Shown: positions 1-8,994 of the stretch, piece after piece
How positions within the stretch are numbered: position 1 is the first letter of the stretch
Layout of the letters: every line of letters begins with the position of its first letter
NCBI RefSeq assembly: GCF_006363815.1
Contig: NZ_RRYT01000009.1
Coordinates: 1 to 64,000 of the forward strand
Length of the DNA stretch: 64,000 nucleotides
DNA from: Thermomonospora catenispora
Lineage (GTDB): Bacteria > Actinomycetota > Actinomycetes > Streptosporangiales > Streptosporangiaceae
Direction of reading: 5' to 3'
Notes under the pieces: generated by a model
The model's input: only the letters and a program-made list of their open reading frames with translations
Databases searched by the model: none
What the model was told of the DNA's origin: nothing
Made by a program: the position numbers and the translations under genes

Positions 1-754
1 CGTCGCCGGCCCCGGTGGTGTCGACCGCCCGCACCCGCGGGGCGGCGATCCGGGCGGTGCCGGCGGCGTCGGCGGTCACGGCGCCGGCCGCGCCGAGGGT
101 GATCACCGCCGATCGGGGGCCGAGGGCGCGCAGCGCGGCGGCGCCGGCGGCCGGATCGTCGACCGCCGCGCCGAGCAGGTACGCCGCCTCATGCTCGTTC
201 ACCACCAGCGGATCGCACAACGCCAGCAGCTCGGAGGGGAGCGGCCGGGCCGGCGAGGGGTTGAGCACCACCCGGGCCCCGGCGGCCGCGGCGGTCTCGG
301 CGGCGCGCCGCACCGCCGGCAGGGGGATCTCCAGTTGCAGGGAGACCACCCGCGCCGCGCCGATCACCCCGGCCGCCCGGTCGATGTCCTGCGGCGTCAC
401 CCGCCCGTTGGCGCCGGGCGAGACGATGACGGCGCTCTCCCCCTCCGGTCCGACGGTGATCAGCGCGGTGCCGCTCGGTCCCGGCGCGGTCATGAGGGCG
501 TCGAGGGCGACGCCGGCGTCCTCCAGCGAACCGCGCAGCAGCCCTCCGTACGGGTCTTCGCCGATCCGGCCGACGAACGCCACCCGTCCGCCGAGGCGGG
601 CGGCGGCCACCGCCTGGTTGGCGCCCTTGCCGCCGGGGACGACCGTCGGGTCCGACCCCGGCACCGTCTGGCCGGGGGCGGGCCACCGCTCGACGCGGAC
701 CACCAGGTCGGCGTTGGCCGACCCCACCACCACGACGTCGTATCGCTCGCTCAC
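1..754 (-). CDS. rbsK: Ribokinase (PfkB family), 3' end cut by the window edge
   Basis: The visible 251 codons encode a PfkB-family sugar kinase, which phosphorylates ribose (or a close sugar) at O5 in the cytosol. The N-terminus has the family's first motif (GSANADLVV), then the glycine-rich substrate loop GGKGANQAVAAARLGG and the NPSPA stretch. The reading frame leaves the window within DTTGAGD, the anion-hole and catalytic-Asp motif, so about 50 C-terminal residues are missing. The start is a GTG at 752-754, right after the end of the upstream MFS gene (10-base gap), so the two are probably co-transcribed. Substrate could be another furanose or nucleoside; ribose is the family default. Confidence 0.88.
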   Translation of the reverse strand, partial: MSERYDVVVVGSANADLVVRVERWPAPGQTVPGSDPTVVPGGKGANQAVAAARLGGRVAFVGRIGEDPYGGLLRGSLEDAGVALDALMTAPGPSGTALITVGPEGESAVIVSPGANGRVTPQDIDRAAGVIGAARVVSLQLEIPLPAVRRAAETAAAAGARVVLNPSPARPLPSELLALCDPLVVNEHEAAYLLGAAVDDPAAGAAALRALGPRSAVITLGAAGAVTADAAGTARIAAPRVRAVDTTGAGD

Positions 755-764
755 GGTCCGCAGC

Positions 765-2330
765 CTAGGAGGCGACGACGTCCGACTCCGTCGCGTCCGC
801 GCCCTTCTCGGCGAGGCGCTCGGCCACCGGGGTCCGGCGCAGCAGCACGGCGGTCAGCACGGCGGCCGTCAGCGTCACCGCCGCCGCGGTCGCGGCGGCC
901 AGATGCATCCCGCCGACGAACGCCTCGCGGGCGCCGGTCAGCAGCGCGTCGCCCAGCTCGCCGGGCAGCCGGCCCGCGACCTCGGCCGCGCCGCCCAGGG
1001 TGTCGCGGGCCGCCCGCACGGCCTCGGCGGGCACTCCGGCGGGCGCATCCAGCTCGGCGCGGTAGACGACGGTGGCGACGCTGCCGAAGACCGCCAGTCC
1101 CAGCGCGCCGCCGAACTCCTGGGCGGTCTCCGACAGCGCCGAGGCCGCGCCCGCCCGCTCCGGCGGGGCCGCGGAGATGATCATGTCGGTGCCCAGCACC
1201 ATCATCGGGGAGGCGCCCGCGAAGAACAGGACCTGCCCCGCCACCAGCGGCGCCAGGCCGGAGTCCGCGCCGGTCCGGGTCAGCAGGGCGACGCCGACCG
1301 CGCTGACCCCCAGCCCGACGGCGGCGACCGTGGCGGGAGGGAACCGCCGGGCCAGCGTCGGGGTCACCAGGAACGCCGTGATGACCGCCGCCGACTGCGG
1401 CAGCCCCCACAGCCCCGCCTCCAGCGGGCTCAGGCCCAGCACCAGCTGCAGGTACTGCGCGGTGAGCATCCCCAGGCCCGGTCCCACCAGGATGACCAGC
1501 ACGAGCACGCCCAGCGAGACGCTGAACCGGCGCTGGGCGAACAGCCCCAGGTCCAGCATCGGATCGGCGATCCGGCGCTGCCGCCGCACGAACAACGCCA
1601 AGATCGCCGCGCCCGCCGCCACCGCCGCCACCGGCCCGGCGTGCGCCCCGTAGGCGGCGATCTCCTTGATCCCGTAGATCATCGCGATCACGCCGGTCAG
1701 CGACAGCAGCACGCTCAGCAGATCGACACGGCCCGACCGCGGGTCACGGGACTCCGGCAGCAGCAGCGGGCCGAGCACGCCCAGCACCGCCATCACCGGC
1801 ACGCCGAGCAGGAACACCGACCCCCACCAGAAGCGCTCCAGCAGCAGACCGCCCACCACCGGACCGAGGACCATGCCGCCGCTGAAGCCGATCATCCACA
1901 GGCTGACGGCCCGAGTGCGCTGCGCCGGGTCGGGGAACATGGCGCGGATCAGCGACAGGGTGGACGGCATCAGCGTGGCCCCCGCCACCCCGAGCAGCCC
2001 TCGCGCCAGGATCAGCAGTTCGGCGTTGGGGGCGTAGGCGGCCAGCACGGAGGCGATCCCGAACGCGGTGCCGCCGGTGAGCAGCAGCCGGCGCCGCCCG
2101 ATCCGGTCGCCGAGGTTCCCCATGGTGATCAGGAACCCGGCGATCAGGAAACCGTACACGTCGTTGATCCACAGCAGCTGCGAGCTGCTGGGCCGCAGGT
2201 CGGCGCTGAGCTGGGGCTGAGCCAGGTGCAGCACGCTCAGGTCGATGGAGATCAGCAGGGTCGGCAGGATCAGCACGGCCAGGCCCGCCCACTCCCGGCG
2301 ACCGGCGCGCGGAGGGATCTGAGTGGTCAT
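765..2330 (-). CDS. MFS drug exporter, DHA2 (EmrB/QacA) family, about 14 TM
   Basis: A 521-residue integral membrane protein of the proton-coupled major facilitator superfamily, drug:H+ antiporter-2 type. I see the cytoplasmic loop motif GDRIGRRR after the second helix, the antiporter motif C region (GFSGGMVLGPVVGG) in helix 5, and enough hydrophobic segments for 14 helices. The start was placed at ATG 2328-2330 (MTTQIPPR) because the upstream in-frame extension is non-hydrophobic, uses unusual codons and overlaps the divergent promoter zone. It precedes the ribokinase gene and is divergent from the M14 peptidase gene. Exported compound unknown. Confidence 0.88.
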   Translation of the reverse strand: MTTQIPPRAGRREWAGLAVLILPTLLISIDLSVLHLAQPQLSADLRPSSSQLLWINDVYGFLIAGFLITMGNLGDRIGRRRLLLTGGTAFGIASVLAAYAPNAELLILARGLLGVAGATLMPSTLSLIRAMFPDPAQRTRAVSLWMIGFSGGMVLGPVVGGLLLERFWWGSVFLLGVPVMAVLGVLGPLLLPESRDPRSGRVDLLSVLLSLTGVIAMIYGIKEIAAYGAHAGPVAAVAAGAAILALFVRRQRRIADPMLDLGLFAQRRFSVSLGVLVLVILVGPGLGMLTAQYLQLVLGLSPLEAGLWGLPQSAAVITAFLVTPTLARRFPPATVAAVGLGVSAVGVALLTRTGADSGLAPLVAGQVLFFAGASPMMVLGTDMIISAAPPERAGAASALSETAQEFGGALGLAVFGSVATVVYRAELDAPAGVPAEAVRAARDTLGGAAEVAGRLPGELGDALLTGAREAFVGGMHLAAATAAAVTLTAAVLTAVLLRRTPVAERLAEKGADATESDVVAS

Positions 2331-2500
2331 GCCCGCCACGCTAGAACCTCGACCATAGTTGAGATCAATGGATTTCCCCTGGTGACGCCGGTCACGCGCA
2401 ACGGCCTGCCGAAGAGGGCGCGACCGGATCGTCAGAATCCGCCCTTTGCCGCCCAAGATCACCGGAGATAGGAACCGAAGGGACGCTCCTGGAGGTCCCG

Positions 2501-5062
2501 GTGAGAAGACATCTCGCATACCCCCTCGTCGGAGGCGCGGTGGCGGCGGCGCTGCTCCTCCCCGCGACGGCCCCCGCGGCGGCCGAGCCCGGACCGCGTC
2601 GTTCCCCGGTGGCGCGCGAGTTCGGCAACGGACCGGAACGCAACACAGCCGCGAGCCCCGTGCCGAAGCAGCGGCTCGGCGCCGACCTGAGCCGCTACCC
2701 GTGGGATCTCACCCGCGGCTATCCCCGGCGCACCGTGCTGACCGAGCCGCCGGAGAACCCCTCCGACGCCTCGATCAAACTCGGTCTGACCCCCTACCAC
2801 GCCATCGCCCCCATGCTGAACGACCTGCAGCGGCGCAGCGACCGGGTCAGCGTGGAGGTGATCGGCCGCAGCCACCAGGGCCGCGAGCTGTACCTGGTGA
2901 CGGTGACCGCGCCGGAGAGCCCGGCGCAGGCCCGGGCGCAGGCGGCGATGCGCGCCATGATCGAGGACGACCCGGCCAAGGCGGCCAGGGATCCGCAGAT
3001 CAAGCGCTCCTACAAGGCCCCGGTCTTCATCAACGGCAACATCCACGGCAACGAGTGGGAGGGCACCGACGCGGTGCTGCGCACCATCGAGCGGCTGGCC
3101 ACCGCCCAGGACGCGCAGACCCGTGAGCTGCTGGCGCGGACGCGGTTGTACTTCAACGTCACCGCCAACCCCGACGGCCGGGTCAACGGCACCCGCGTCA
3201 ACGGGGCCGGGTTCGACATGAACCGCGACTTCATCACCGCCTCCCAGCCCGAGGTGCGGTCGATGCGGCAGGTGATGATCGACACCCAGCCGGTGGTGAT
3301 GCTGGACCTGCACGGTTACGTCAACGGCACGCTGGTGGAGCCCACCACCCCGCCGCACGGGCAGAACTACGAGTACGACCTGTTCATCAAGAACGCCTAC
3401 GCCAACGGCCTCGGCATGGAGGCGGCGATCAAGGCGCTGGGGTACACGCCCGAGAGGGACGGGGTCCATCCGCCGCAGATCCCGTTCCGGGACTGGGAGG
3501 AGGGCTGGGACGACTGGCCCCCGATCTTCACTCCGCAGTACGCCCCGTTCCACGGCGCGGTGGCCTCGCACACCGTCGAGATCCCGCTGCGGGTCAACAA
3601 CGCCGACTACACCGACCAGCCGGTGGAGGAGCTGCGTCGCCGCGCGAAGATCAACATCGATGTCGCGGCGGCGGCGATCGCCGGGACGCTGTCGTTCGTC
3701 CGCGAGCGGGGTCCGCAGCTGGTGGCCGACCAGATCGAGATGTTCCGCCGGGGCGCGGCCGGCGAGCCGTCCAAGCGGGTCCCCGAGGGCATCGTGCCGG
3801 GCTTCGGGCCCGAGGACGTCTACACCACCACGTTCCCGCGGGCGTATGTGATCCCCGCCGGGAGCGGGCAGCGGTCGGAGGCGGCGGCGGCCCGGCTGGT
3901 GGACCACCTGATCGCCAACGACGTGCGGGTGCAGCGGGCGACCCGGCCGTTCCGGCTGGGCGGCAAGGACTACCCGGCCGGCTCGTACGTGGTGGACATG
4001 CACCAGCCCAAGCGCGGCATGGCCAACGTGCTGCTGGAGGCGGGCGCGGACATCAGCCCGCGGGTCGACGCGATGTACGACATCTCCGGCTGGAGCCTGG
4101 CGCACCTGTGGGGCGCGACGGTCGACCCGATCCCGCGCGGCGACCTGAAGGGCGTGAAGGCCCGGCCGGTGTCGGCCGCCGCGCCGACCGGGTCGGTGCC
4201 CCCCTCGGGCGACCTGGTGCTGCGGCTGGACGACCCCAAGGAGGTCAGCGCCCTCAACGAGCTGCTCGGGCGGGGCGTCCAGGCCCGGTGGACCGGTGAC
4301 GGTTCGGTGCGGATCCCGGCGTCGGCCAGGCCGGCGGCCCGTGCGGTCGCCGACCGGTACGGGGTGCGCTTCGCCAGGGCCTCCGGCCCGGGCGGCGGCA
4401 CGGTGCTGCGGAGGCCCAGGGTCGCCGCGGCGGCCAGCGCCGACGACGTGTTCAGCCTGCAGGAGATGGGCTTCGCGGTGACCCCGGTGTCGACGGCGAC
4501 GCTGAACGCCGGGTTCGACTGGAGCTCGGTGGACGTGCTGTACGTCTCCAGCGGCCTGAACCACGGCCAGCTCACCGCGCAGGCCCGGCGGGCGCTGGAG
4601 GACTTCCTGGCCGGGGGCGGCGTGGTGGCCCGCGGCGCCACGGGCGCGTCGTTCAACGCGGCGGCCGGCCTGCTGACGGCGACCGCGGTGGCCGGGCGCG
4701 GCGACGCCAACGGCACGGTGTCGGTGGTGAACGCCGGCGGCCCGATCACCGGCGGGTCGGCGCCGTACTCGTTCGTGTACTCGCCGCGCTGGTTCACCGA
4801 TCTGGGCCCGGAGGTGACGGTCGAGCAGCGGTTCGCCGGACAGGGACCGCTGATCGCCGGGCACTGGCGGGCCGGAGCCGACGGCGCCGGCGGCCCGGAG
4901 GCGGCGCGCGGCCAGGCGACGGTGATCCGCGGGGTGGACGAGCGGGGGGCGGCGGTGGTGCTGTTCGGCACCGAGCCGCTGTTCCGCAACCACCCCAAGG
5001 GGCTGTTCCCGCAGGTGGCGCGGGCGCTGCTGTGGACGGCGACGCAGGCGGGCGGCGACTGA
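2501..5062 (+). CDS. Secreted M14-family zinc carboxypeptidase
   Basis: An 853-residue exported peptidase. Residues 1-29 form a Sec-type signal peptide (MRR, hydrophobic core, AAA cleavage region). The M14 domain (about 90-400) carries the zinc ligands HGNE (His182, Glu185) and a third His in DLHGY (His271), and the catalytic glutamate in the TVEIPL segment (Glu360). The remaining 450 residues include a glutamine-amidotransferase-like Rossmann stretch (DVLYVSSGLNHG), common in large actinobacterial M14 proteins. It should trim C-terminal residues from peptides outside the cell. The GTG start follows a GGAGG at 2489-2495. It ends in a convergent terminator shared with the next gene. Confidence 0.9.
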   Translation: MRRHLAYPLVGGAVAAALLLPATAPAAAEPGPRRSPVAREFGNGPERNTAASPVPKQRLGADLSRYPWDLTRGYPRRTVLTEPPENPSDASIKLGLTPYHAIAPMLNDLQRRSDRVSVEVIGRSHQGRELYLVTVTAPESPAQARAQAAMRAMIEDDPAKAARDPQIKRSYKAPVFINGNIHGNEWEGTDAVLRTIERLATAQDAQTRELLARTRLYFNVTANPDGRVNGTRVNGAGFDMNRDFITASQPEVRSMRQVMIDTQPVVMLDLHGYVNGTLVEPTTPPHGQNYEYDLFIKNAYANGLGMEAAIKALGYTPERDGVHPPQIPFRDWEEGWDDWPPIFTPQYAPFHGAVASHTVEIPLRVNNADYTDQPVEELRRRAKINIDVAAAAIAGTLSFVRERGPQLVADQIEMFRRGAAGEPSKRVPEGIVPGFGPEDVYTTTFPRAYVIPAGSGQRSEAAAARLVDHLIANDVRVQRATRPFRLGGKDYPAGSYVVDMHQPKRGMANVLLEAGADISPRVDAMYDISGWSLAHLWGATVDPIPRGDLKGVKARPVSAAAPTGSVPPSGDLVLRLDDPKEVSALNELLGRGVQARWTGDGSVRIPASARPAARAVADRYGVRFARASGPGGGTVLRRPRVAAAASADDVFSLQEMGFAVTPVSTATLNAGFDWSSVDVLYVSSGLNHGQLTAQARRALEDFLAGGGVVARGATGASFNAAAGLLTATAVAGRGDANGTVSVVNAGGPITGGSAPYSFVYSPRWFTDLGPEVTVEQRFAGQGPLIAGHWRAGADGAGGPEAARGQATVIRGVDERGAAVVLFGTEPLFRNHPKGLFPQVARALLWTATQAGGD

Positions 5063-5089
5063 CCGTCCCCTTCCTGCGGCCCGTCGTGC

Positions 5090-5118
5090 GCGGCCCGGTC
5101 CCGGCGGGGCCGGGCCGC
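5090..5118. terminator. Bidirectional hairpin terminator between convergent genes
   Basis: A 13-base stem (GCGGCCCGGTCCC, one G-U wobble) closes a 3-base loop in the 64-base gap between the convergent peptidase and hydrolase genes. There is no U-tract, as usual for high-GC actinomycetes. Confidence 0.7.
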
Positions 5119-5126
5119 GGCCCTGT

Positions 5127-5822
5127 TCACGGCAGCCCGGCCCGGACTCGGTAGCCCTCCAGCCGTTCGACCAGTTCGGACGGGCGGGCGAGCGCGGGCA
5201 TGTGGCCGCCGGGCATCTCATCGGGTTCGATCCCCAGCCGCTCCCGCACCACCCGCCGCTGGAAGTCGGCGGGGAACATCCGGTCGTCGCGGCACAGCAG
5301 GAAGCGGGTGGGCACCCGGGGCCAGCGGTCCAGCGGCCAGGGATCCGCGAAGGGCCTGGCGGACTGCTCCAGCCCGCCCGCCATGGCCTCGGCGGCGATG
5401 CCGGGCGGGACGTCGTGGAAGAACACGTCCCTCGGATCGAAGTCCTCGCCGAGCACCACGCCCCGACGTTCGGCCAGCTCCCGCATGGCCCGCTGCTGCC
5501 CGGTGGCGGTCCACCACTCGCCGCCGGACTCCCCCGGTCTGGGCACCATGGCCGCCACCAGCACCATCAGGTCCACCGGCACCCGTTCGCACACCATCGG
5601 GGCGACGAAGCCGCCCATCGAGTGGCCCACCACGACCAGGTTCCGCCGGTCCCCGATCGCCCGCACCACCACATCGGCGTACTCGGCGAACCCGGCCGTC
5701 TCATCGTCGGCGGGCAGGTCGGGCGCCACCACGTCGTGGCCGCGCTCCCGCAGCAGCGGCACGACCCGGTGCCAGTGCCAGGACTCGCCGCCGGCGCCGG
5801 GGATCAGCACGTACGTCGCCAT
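5127..5822 (-). CDS. Alpha/beta hydrolase
   Basis: A 231-residue soluble hydrolase of the alpha/beta fold. The nucleophile elbow is GHSMGG (Ser68), an oxyanion-hole stretch follows strand 1 (IPGAGGESWHWH), and the catalytic His lies in PGGHMPAL near the C-terminus; an acid sits in the LLCRDDRMFP strand. It resembles the salicylate-esterase/hydroxynitrile-lyase-like branch (TIGR/PF12697 type) of esterases. The start ATG 5820-5822 (MATYVLIPG) fits the family N-terminus; a longer frame to 5894 would run through the intergenic operator side. It is divergent from an HxlR regulator, whose operator lies between them, so it is a likely regulated target. Substrate unknown. Confidence 0.85.
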   Translation of the reverse strand: MATYVLIPGAGGESWHWHRVVPLLRERGHDVVAPDLPADDETAGFAEYADVVVRAIGDRRNLVVVGHSMGGFVAPMVCERVPVDLMVLVAAMVPRPGESGGEWWTATGQQRAMRELAERRGVVLGEDFDPRDVFFHDVPPGIAAEAMAGGLEQSARPFADPWPLDRWPRVPTRFLLCRDDRMFPADFQRRVVRERLGIEPDEMPGGHMPALARPSELVERLEGYRVRAGLP

Positions 5823-5910
5823 CGTCGGCCTCCCTGCACGGTCGGCGAGTCCGGGCCGTCGGCGATCCGCGGCGATCGCGCGTCGCCCGAGCACGGGTCC
5901 GGCACAGTCA

Positions 5911-5929
5911 TGCTCCTAAATTAGGAGCA
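5911..5929. promoter_or_regulatory. Perfect 19-bp operator palindrome in the hydrolase/HxlR divergent promoter
   Basis: TGCTCCTAA, a single A, then the exact complement TTAGGAGCA. It sits 43 bases before the HxlR start and 89 before the hydrolase start in an AT-richer patch. A half-like copy (ACTCCTGG) follows at 5932. HxlR-type dimers bind such symmetric sites, so it is the natural candidate for autoregulation and control of the hydrolase. Confidence 0.65.
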
Positions 5930-5971
5930 GACACTCCTGGAAAACAAGCACGAACGGATGGGCGGCCGACG

Positions 5972-6646
5972 ATGGCGGCGAGTCGCAGCTACGGCGATCC
6001 GTGCGGGATCGCCCGCGCGTTGGACGTGGTCGGGGAGCGCTGGGCGCTGCTGGTCGTGCGAGAGCTGTTGCTGGGCCCCAAACGGTTCTCCGACCTGCAC
6101 CGCGCTCTTCCCGGAGTCAGCCAGAACGTGCTGTCGCACCGGCTGCGGGAGCTGACCGGCAAGGGGGTGATCCGCAGGCGCCGGCTCGGCCCGCCCGCCG
6201 GCGCATGGGTGTACGAGCTGACCGAGTGGGGCCGCGATCTGGAGCCGGTGCTGCTGGGCCTGGCCGCCTGGGGCGCCCGCGCCCCGCTGGAGGTCGCGGG
6301 CGAGCTGAGCCCGGACTCCATGGTGATCGCCCTGAAGACGGTGTTCGACGCCCGCGCCGCGCGGGACCTGGAGGCCGAGGTGGCGCTGCGGCTGGGCGAC
6401 GAGGCGTTCCGGATCCGCGTCATGCGGGGCGTGCTGGAGGTCGACCGGGCCGCCGCCCGCCCCGACGCGGTGATCGACACCGATGTCGCCACGCTGCGCT
6501 CGCTGGTGTTCACGGCACGCCCGCTCGCCGAGGCGCTGGCGACCGGCGCCGTGCGGGTGGAGGGCGACCGTGGGCTGGTGGAACGATTCCTCACCCTGTT
6601 CCCCCGCCCCGAGCCCGCCTCCCCCGGGCGGCCCGGGAACGGCTGA
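5972..6646 (+). CDS. HxlR-family winged-helix regulator with C-terminal SCP2-like domain
   Basis: A 224-residue transcription factor. Residues 1-100 match the HxlR winged helix: CGIARALDVVGERWALLVVRELL, then the recognition helix region VSQNVLSHRLREL and the wing ending in YELTEWG. Residues about 115-215 form a sterol-carrier-protein-2/alkylsulfatase-C-like domain (LEAEVALRLGDEAFRIRV), probably a hydrophobic ligand sensor. No cysteine sensor is seen in the HxlR part apart from Cys11. It is divergent from the alpha/beta hydrolase and likely binds the palindrome at 5911-5929. Confidence 0.85.
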   Translation: MAASRSYGDPCGIARALDVVGERWALLVVRELLLGPKRFSDLHRALPGVSQNVLSHRLRELTGKGVIRRRRLGPPAGAWVYELTEWGRDLEPVLLGLAAWGARAPLEVAGELSPDSMVIALKTVFDARAARDLEAEVALRLGDEAFRIRVMRGVLEVDRAAARPDAVIDTDVATLRSLVFTARPLAEALATGAVRVEGDRGLVERFLTLFPRPEPASPGRPGNG

Positions 6647-6759
6647 GCGCTCGCGGCCGGCGGCGCCGCCCTCCGCGTCTCTCTCATCCCGGCCCCATAC
6701 TGGATGCCGATCGGGCGCCGGGCGGGACGCGCGCCGAGTCCACGAGAGCGGCAGGGGGC

Positions 6760-7359
6760 ATGAGCACGACCTTGTTCCTGGTGCGGCACGGGGAGACCGT
6801 CTGGCACGCCGAGAACCGGTACGCCGGGGTCAGCGACGTGGCGCTCACCGAACGGGGGCGTCGCCAGGCGGCCCGGCTGGCGAGGTGGGCGTGCCGGACC
6901 GGGCTGGACGCGGTGTGGGCGTCGCCGCTGAGCCGGGCGCGGGCGACCGCCGCCCCCTCGGCGCGGGCCCTGGGGCTGCCGGTGGAGGTGGACGCGGACC
7001 TGGCCGAGCTCGACTTCGGCTCCGCCGAGGGCCGCACGCTCGCCGAGCTGCCGCCGGAGCAGGCCGCCGCGTTCCGCGCCGACCCGGTCGCCGGGGCGTT
7101 CCCGGGAGCGGAGGACCCCGTGGCCGCCGCCGCCCGCGGGGCGGCCGCCCTGCACCGCATCGCCGCCCGTCATCCCGGCGGCCGGATTCTGGTCGTGGCG
7201 CACAACACGCTGCTGCGCCTGGTGCTGTGCGAGCTGCTGGGCCTCCCGCTGGCCCGGTACCGCACCGCGTTCCCGGTGCTGCGCAACTGCTGCCCGACCG
7301 AGCTGGTGATGGACCGCGGCGGCGCCGGCCTGGTCGCCCTCAACACCCCTCTGCCGTGA
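6760..7359 (+). CDS. Histidine phosphatase family protein
   Basis: A 199-residue cytosolic phosphatase of the phosphoglycerate-mutase-like superfamily. The catalytic histidine is in LVRHGETVW (His10), followed by ALTERG..QA, the SPLSRARATA arginine motif, the acidic ELDFGSAEG loop and the second histidine in VVAHNTLLRL. Substrate cannot be read from sequence; relatives act on alpha-ribazole-5'-phosphate, sugar phosphates or 3-phosphoglycerate. Start chosen at ATG 6760 because MSTTLFLVRHG is the family's N-terminus; the upstream in-frame extension is the shadow of the HxlR gene. Confidence 0.88.
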   Translation: MSTTLFLVRHGETVWHAENRYAGVSDVALTERGRRQAARLARWACRTGLDAVWASPLSRARATAAPSARALGLPVEVDADLAELDFGSAEGRTLAELPPEQAAAFRADPVAGAFPGAEDPVAAAARGAAALHRIAARHPGGRILVVAHNTLLRLVLCELLGLPLARYRTAFPVLRNCCPTELVMDRGGAGLVALNTPLP

Positions 7360-7403
7360 ACTCCGCCGTCTTCTCCGCCTGATCTCCGCGCCGTCGTGCG
7401 CGC

Positions 7404-7967
7404 TCAGGGGACGCGGCCCTCGTGCCGCAGCAGCAGCAGGTAGGCGGCCAGGGTGGAGTCGTCGGTGATGCGGCCCCGTTCGAGCAGCTCGCCGAACTCC
7501 TTGCGGGAGATCCAGCGCTGACGCATGTCCTGTTCTTCGGGTTCGCGCGCGGGCGGGCCGGGGGTCAGGTCGGTGGCCAGGAAGACGTCGAAGCCCTGGC
7601 CGCTGGTGCCGTGGGAGCAGTGCAGATAGCCCAGATGCTCCAGGCGGCCGGCGCGCAGGCCGGTCTCCTCGGCCAGCTCGGCCCGGGCCAGCTCCTCGGG
7701 GGTGCCGGTCACGCCCTCGGGGAAGGAGCCTTGGGGAAAGTTCCAGGTGCGGCGTCCGATCGGGTAGCGGTACTCCTCCACCATGTGGAAGCCGTCGTTC
7801 TCGACCGGGACGACCACGGCGAAGTCGGGCTTGTCCACGACACCGTAGACGCCCTCCACGCCGTCGGGGCGGAGGATGCGGTCCTCGCGCACGCTCATCC
7901 ACCGGTTGCGGTAGACGACCCGAGAGTCCAGTCGCCGGATGCTCGGCCCCTCGCCGTCCTCCCTCAT
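7404..7967 (-). CDS. NUDIX hydrolase, ADP-ribose pyrophosphatase-like
   Basis: A 187-residue NUDIX protein. The box is visible as GSFPEGVTGTPEELARAELAEETG with the REELAEETG-type glutamates in place (one Glu/Ala change in the classic REVREE core). The N-terminal beta domain (SRVVYRNRWMSVREDRILRPDG) is typical of ADP-ribose/nucleoside diphosphate-X pyrophosphatases. It probably cleaves ADP-ribose or a similar nucleotide conjugate in the cytosol. Its ATG overlaps the stop of the upstream GntR gene as ATGA, so translation is coupled. Confidence 0.88.
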   Translation of the reverse strand: MREDGEGPSIRRLDSRVVYRNRWMSVREDRILRPDGVEGVYGVVDKPDFAVVVPVENDGFHMVEEYRYPIGRRTWNFPQGSFPEGVTGTPEELARAELAEETGLRAGRLEHLGYLHCSHGTSGQGFDVFLATDLTPGPPAREPEEQDMRQRWISRKEFGELLERGRITDDSTLAAYLLLLRHEGRVP

Positions 7968-8716
7968 GCCGGCCCCTGTCCGTAGCGGTAGATGAGCTCG
8001 TGCCGGTCGCCGACCACCACGCGGTGGGTGACCTCCAGGATGCGTTCGTCCTGGTCGTACCCGCGCCGCCAGAGGGTGAGCACCGGTTGGTCGGCGTTGA
8101 TCAGCAACGTCTCCTGTTCCTCGGGGCGGGGCAGCCGGCAGGTGACGCTCTCTTCGAACCACACCCGGTAGCCCAGCTCCTCCAAGCGGGAGTAGATCCC
8201 GCCGGGCCCGGTGTCGACCTGGCGCAGCACCGGGATCTGCTCGACCACGTCCATGATCACCCAGGTGGTGGCGGTCTGGACGGGCGGCTCCCCCACCACC
8301 CCCTGCACCCGGGCCCGGCGCAGCACGGTGGTGCCGACCGGAACGGCCAACCAGCGGGCCAGCAGCGCGTCGGCGGTCACCTCCGCGACCGTGGTGCGGG
8401 TGAACGGCTCGCGCCCGGCCTGTTGCGCGGAGACGTGGAAACCCCGCCACTGTCCGACCTGCCGGGTGATGTCGGACGCCGAACGACGCACCGGCCTGGT
8501 GGAGCGGACCCGGACGCCGCTGCCGGGATGCAGCACCACCAGGCCCTGGTCGCCCAGCATGCGCAGGGCGCGGCGCACGGTGGAGCGGTCGGCGCCGAAC
8601 TCGGCGGCCAATCGGCGCTCGGACGGCAGCCAGGTGTCGGGGGCCAGCTCGCCCTCGACGATCCGAGCGGCCAGCGCGTTGGCGATGGCCTGGGCCTTGG
8701 CGGGGGGTCTGGGCAT
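7964..8716 (-). CDS. GntR-family regulator with UTRA domain (HutC subfamily)
   Basis: A 250-residue repressor-type protein. Residues 5-72 form the GntR winged helix (LPSERRLAAEFGADRSTVRRALRMLGDQGLV), and about 90-245 the UTRA effector-binding domain (ending WRRGYDQDERILEVTHRVVVGDR). UTRA domains bind small sugars or metabolites. It is co-transcribed and translationally coupled with the NUDIX gene. A 12-bp palindrome (GACCT-TC-AGGTC, 8808-8819) preceded by TTTTTTA lies 92 bp upstream and may be its operator. Confidence 0.87.
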   Translation of the reverse strand: MPRPPAKAQAIANALAARIVEGELAPDTWLPSERRLAAEFGADRSTVRRALRMLGDQGLVVLHPGSGVRVRSTRPVRRSASDITRQVGQWRGFHVSAQQAGREPFTRTTVAEVTADALLARWLAVPVGTTVLRRARVQGVVGEPPVQTATTWVIMDVVEQIPVLRQVDTGPGGIYSRLEELGYRVWFEESVTCRLPRPEEQETLLINADQPVLTLWRRGYDQDERILEVTHRVVVGDRHELIYRYGQGPA

Positions 8717-8807
8717 GACGACCTTGCTCTCCCATGCCGGCGCATGGTGCGCGCTTTACCAGCCACCATAACCCGACCATGACCCGCTGCCGAGAACACC
8801 TTTTTTA

Positions 8808-8819
8808 GACCTTCAGGTC
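8808..8819. promoter_or_regulatory. Short palindrome upstream of the GntR gene
   Basis: GACCT, TC, AGGTC in the 278-base gap upstream of the GntR-NUDIX pair, flanked by the only T-run nearby. HutC-family operators often contain TAGAC/GTC half-sites, and this site reads TTAGACCTTCAGGTC. It could instead be a weak hairpin after the upstream glycosidase gene. Confidence 0.3.
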
Positions 8820-8994
8820 ATATCCGACACCCCTTCGGATGGTGTTCCATGGCGCTCTTGGCCTACCGCGCCGAGGGCCCCTCGAGCCCTGCCGTGCCCC
8901 GGCGCCGTCCGGCGGCCCGGACGTCCCGGCGGCGAGGAGAGGGAGACCGTCGGACGTCCCGGCGCCGAGAGCGCGGGGCCGCCAGCAGAGGCGC

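Noticed and set aside
2459-5221. Minus-strand frame of 920 codons opposite the M14 peptidase
   Set aside because: Antisense shadow with low-complexity composition; the plus-strand frame has signal peptide and zinc motifs.
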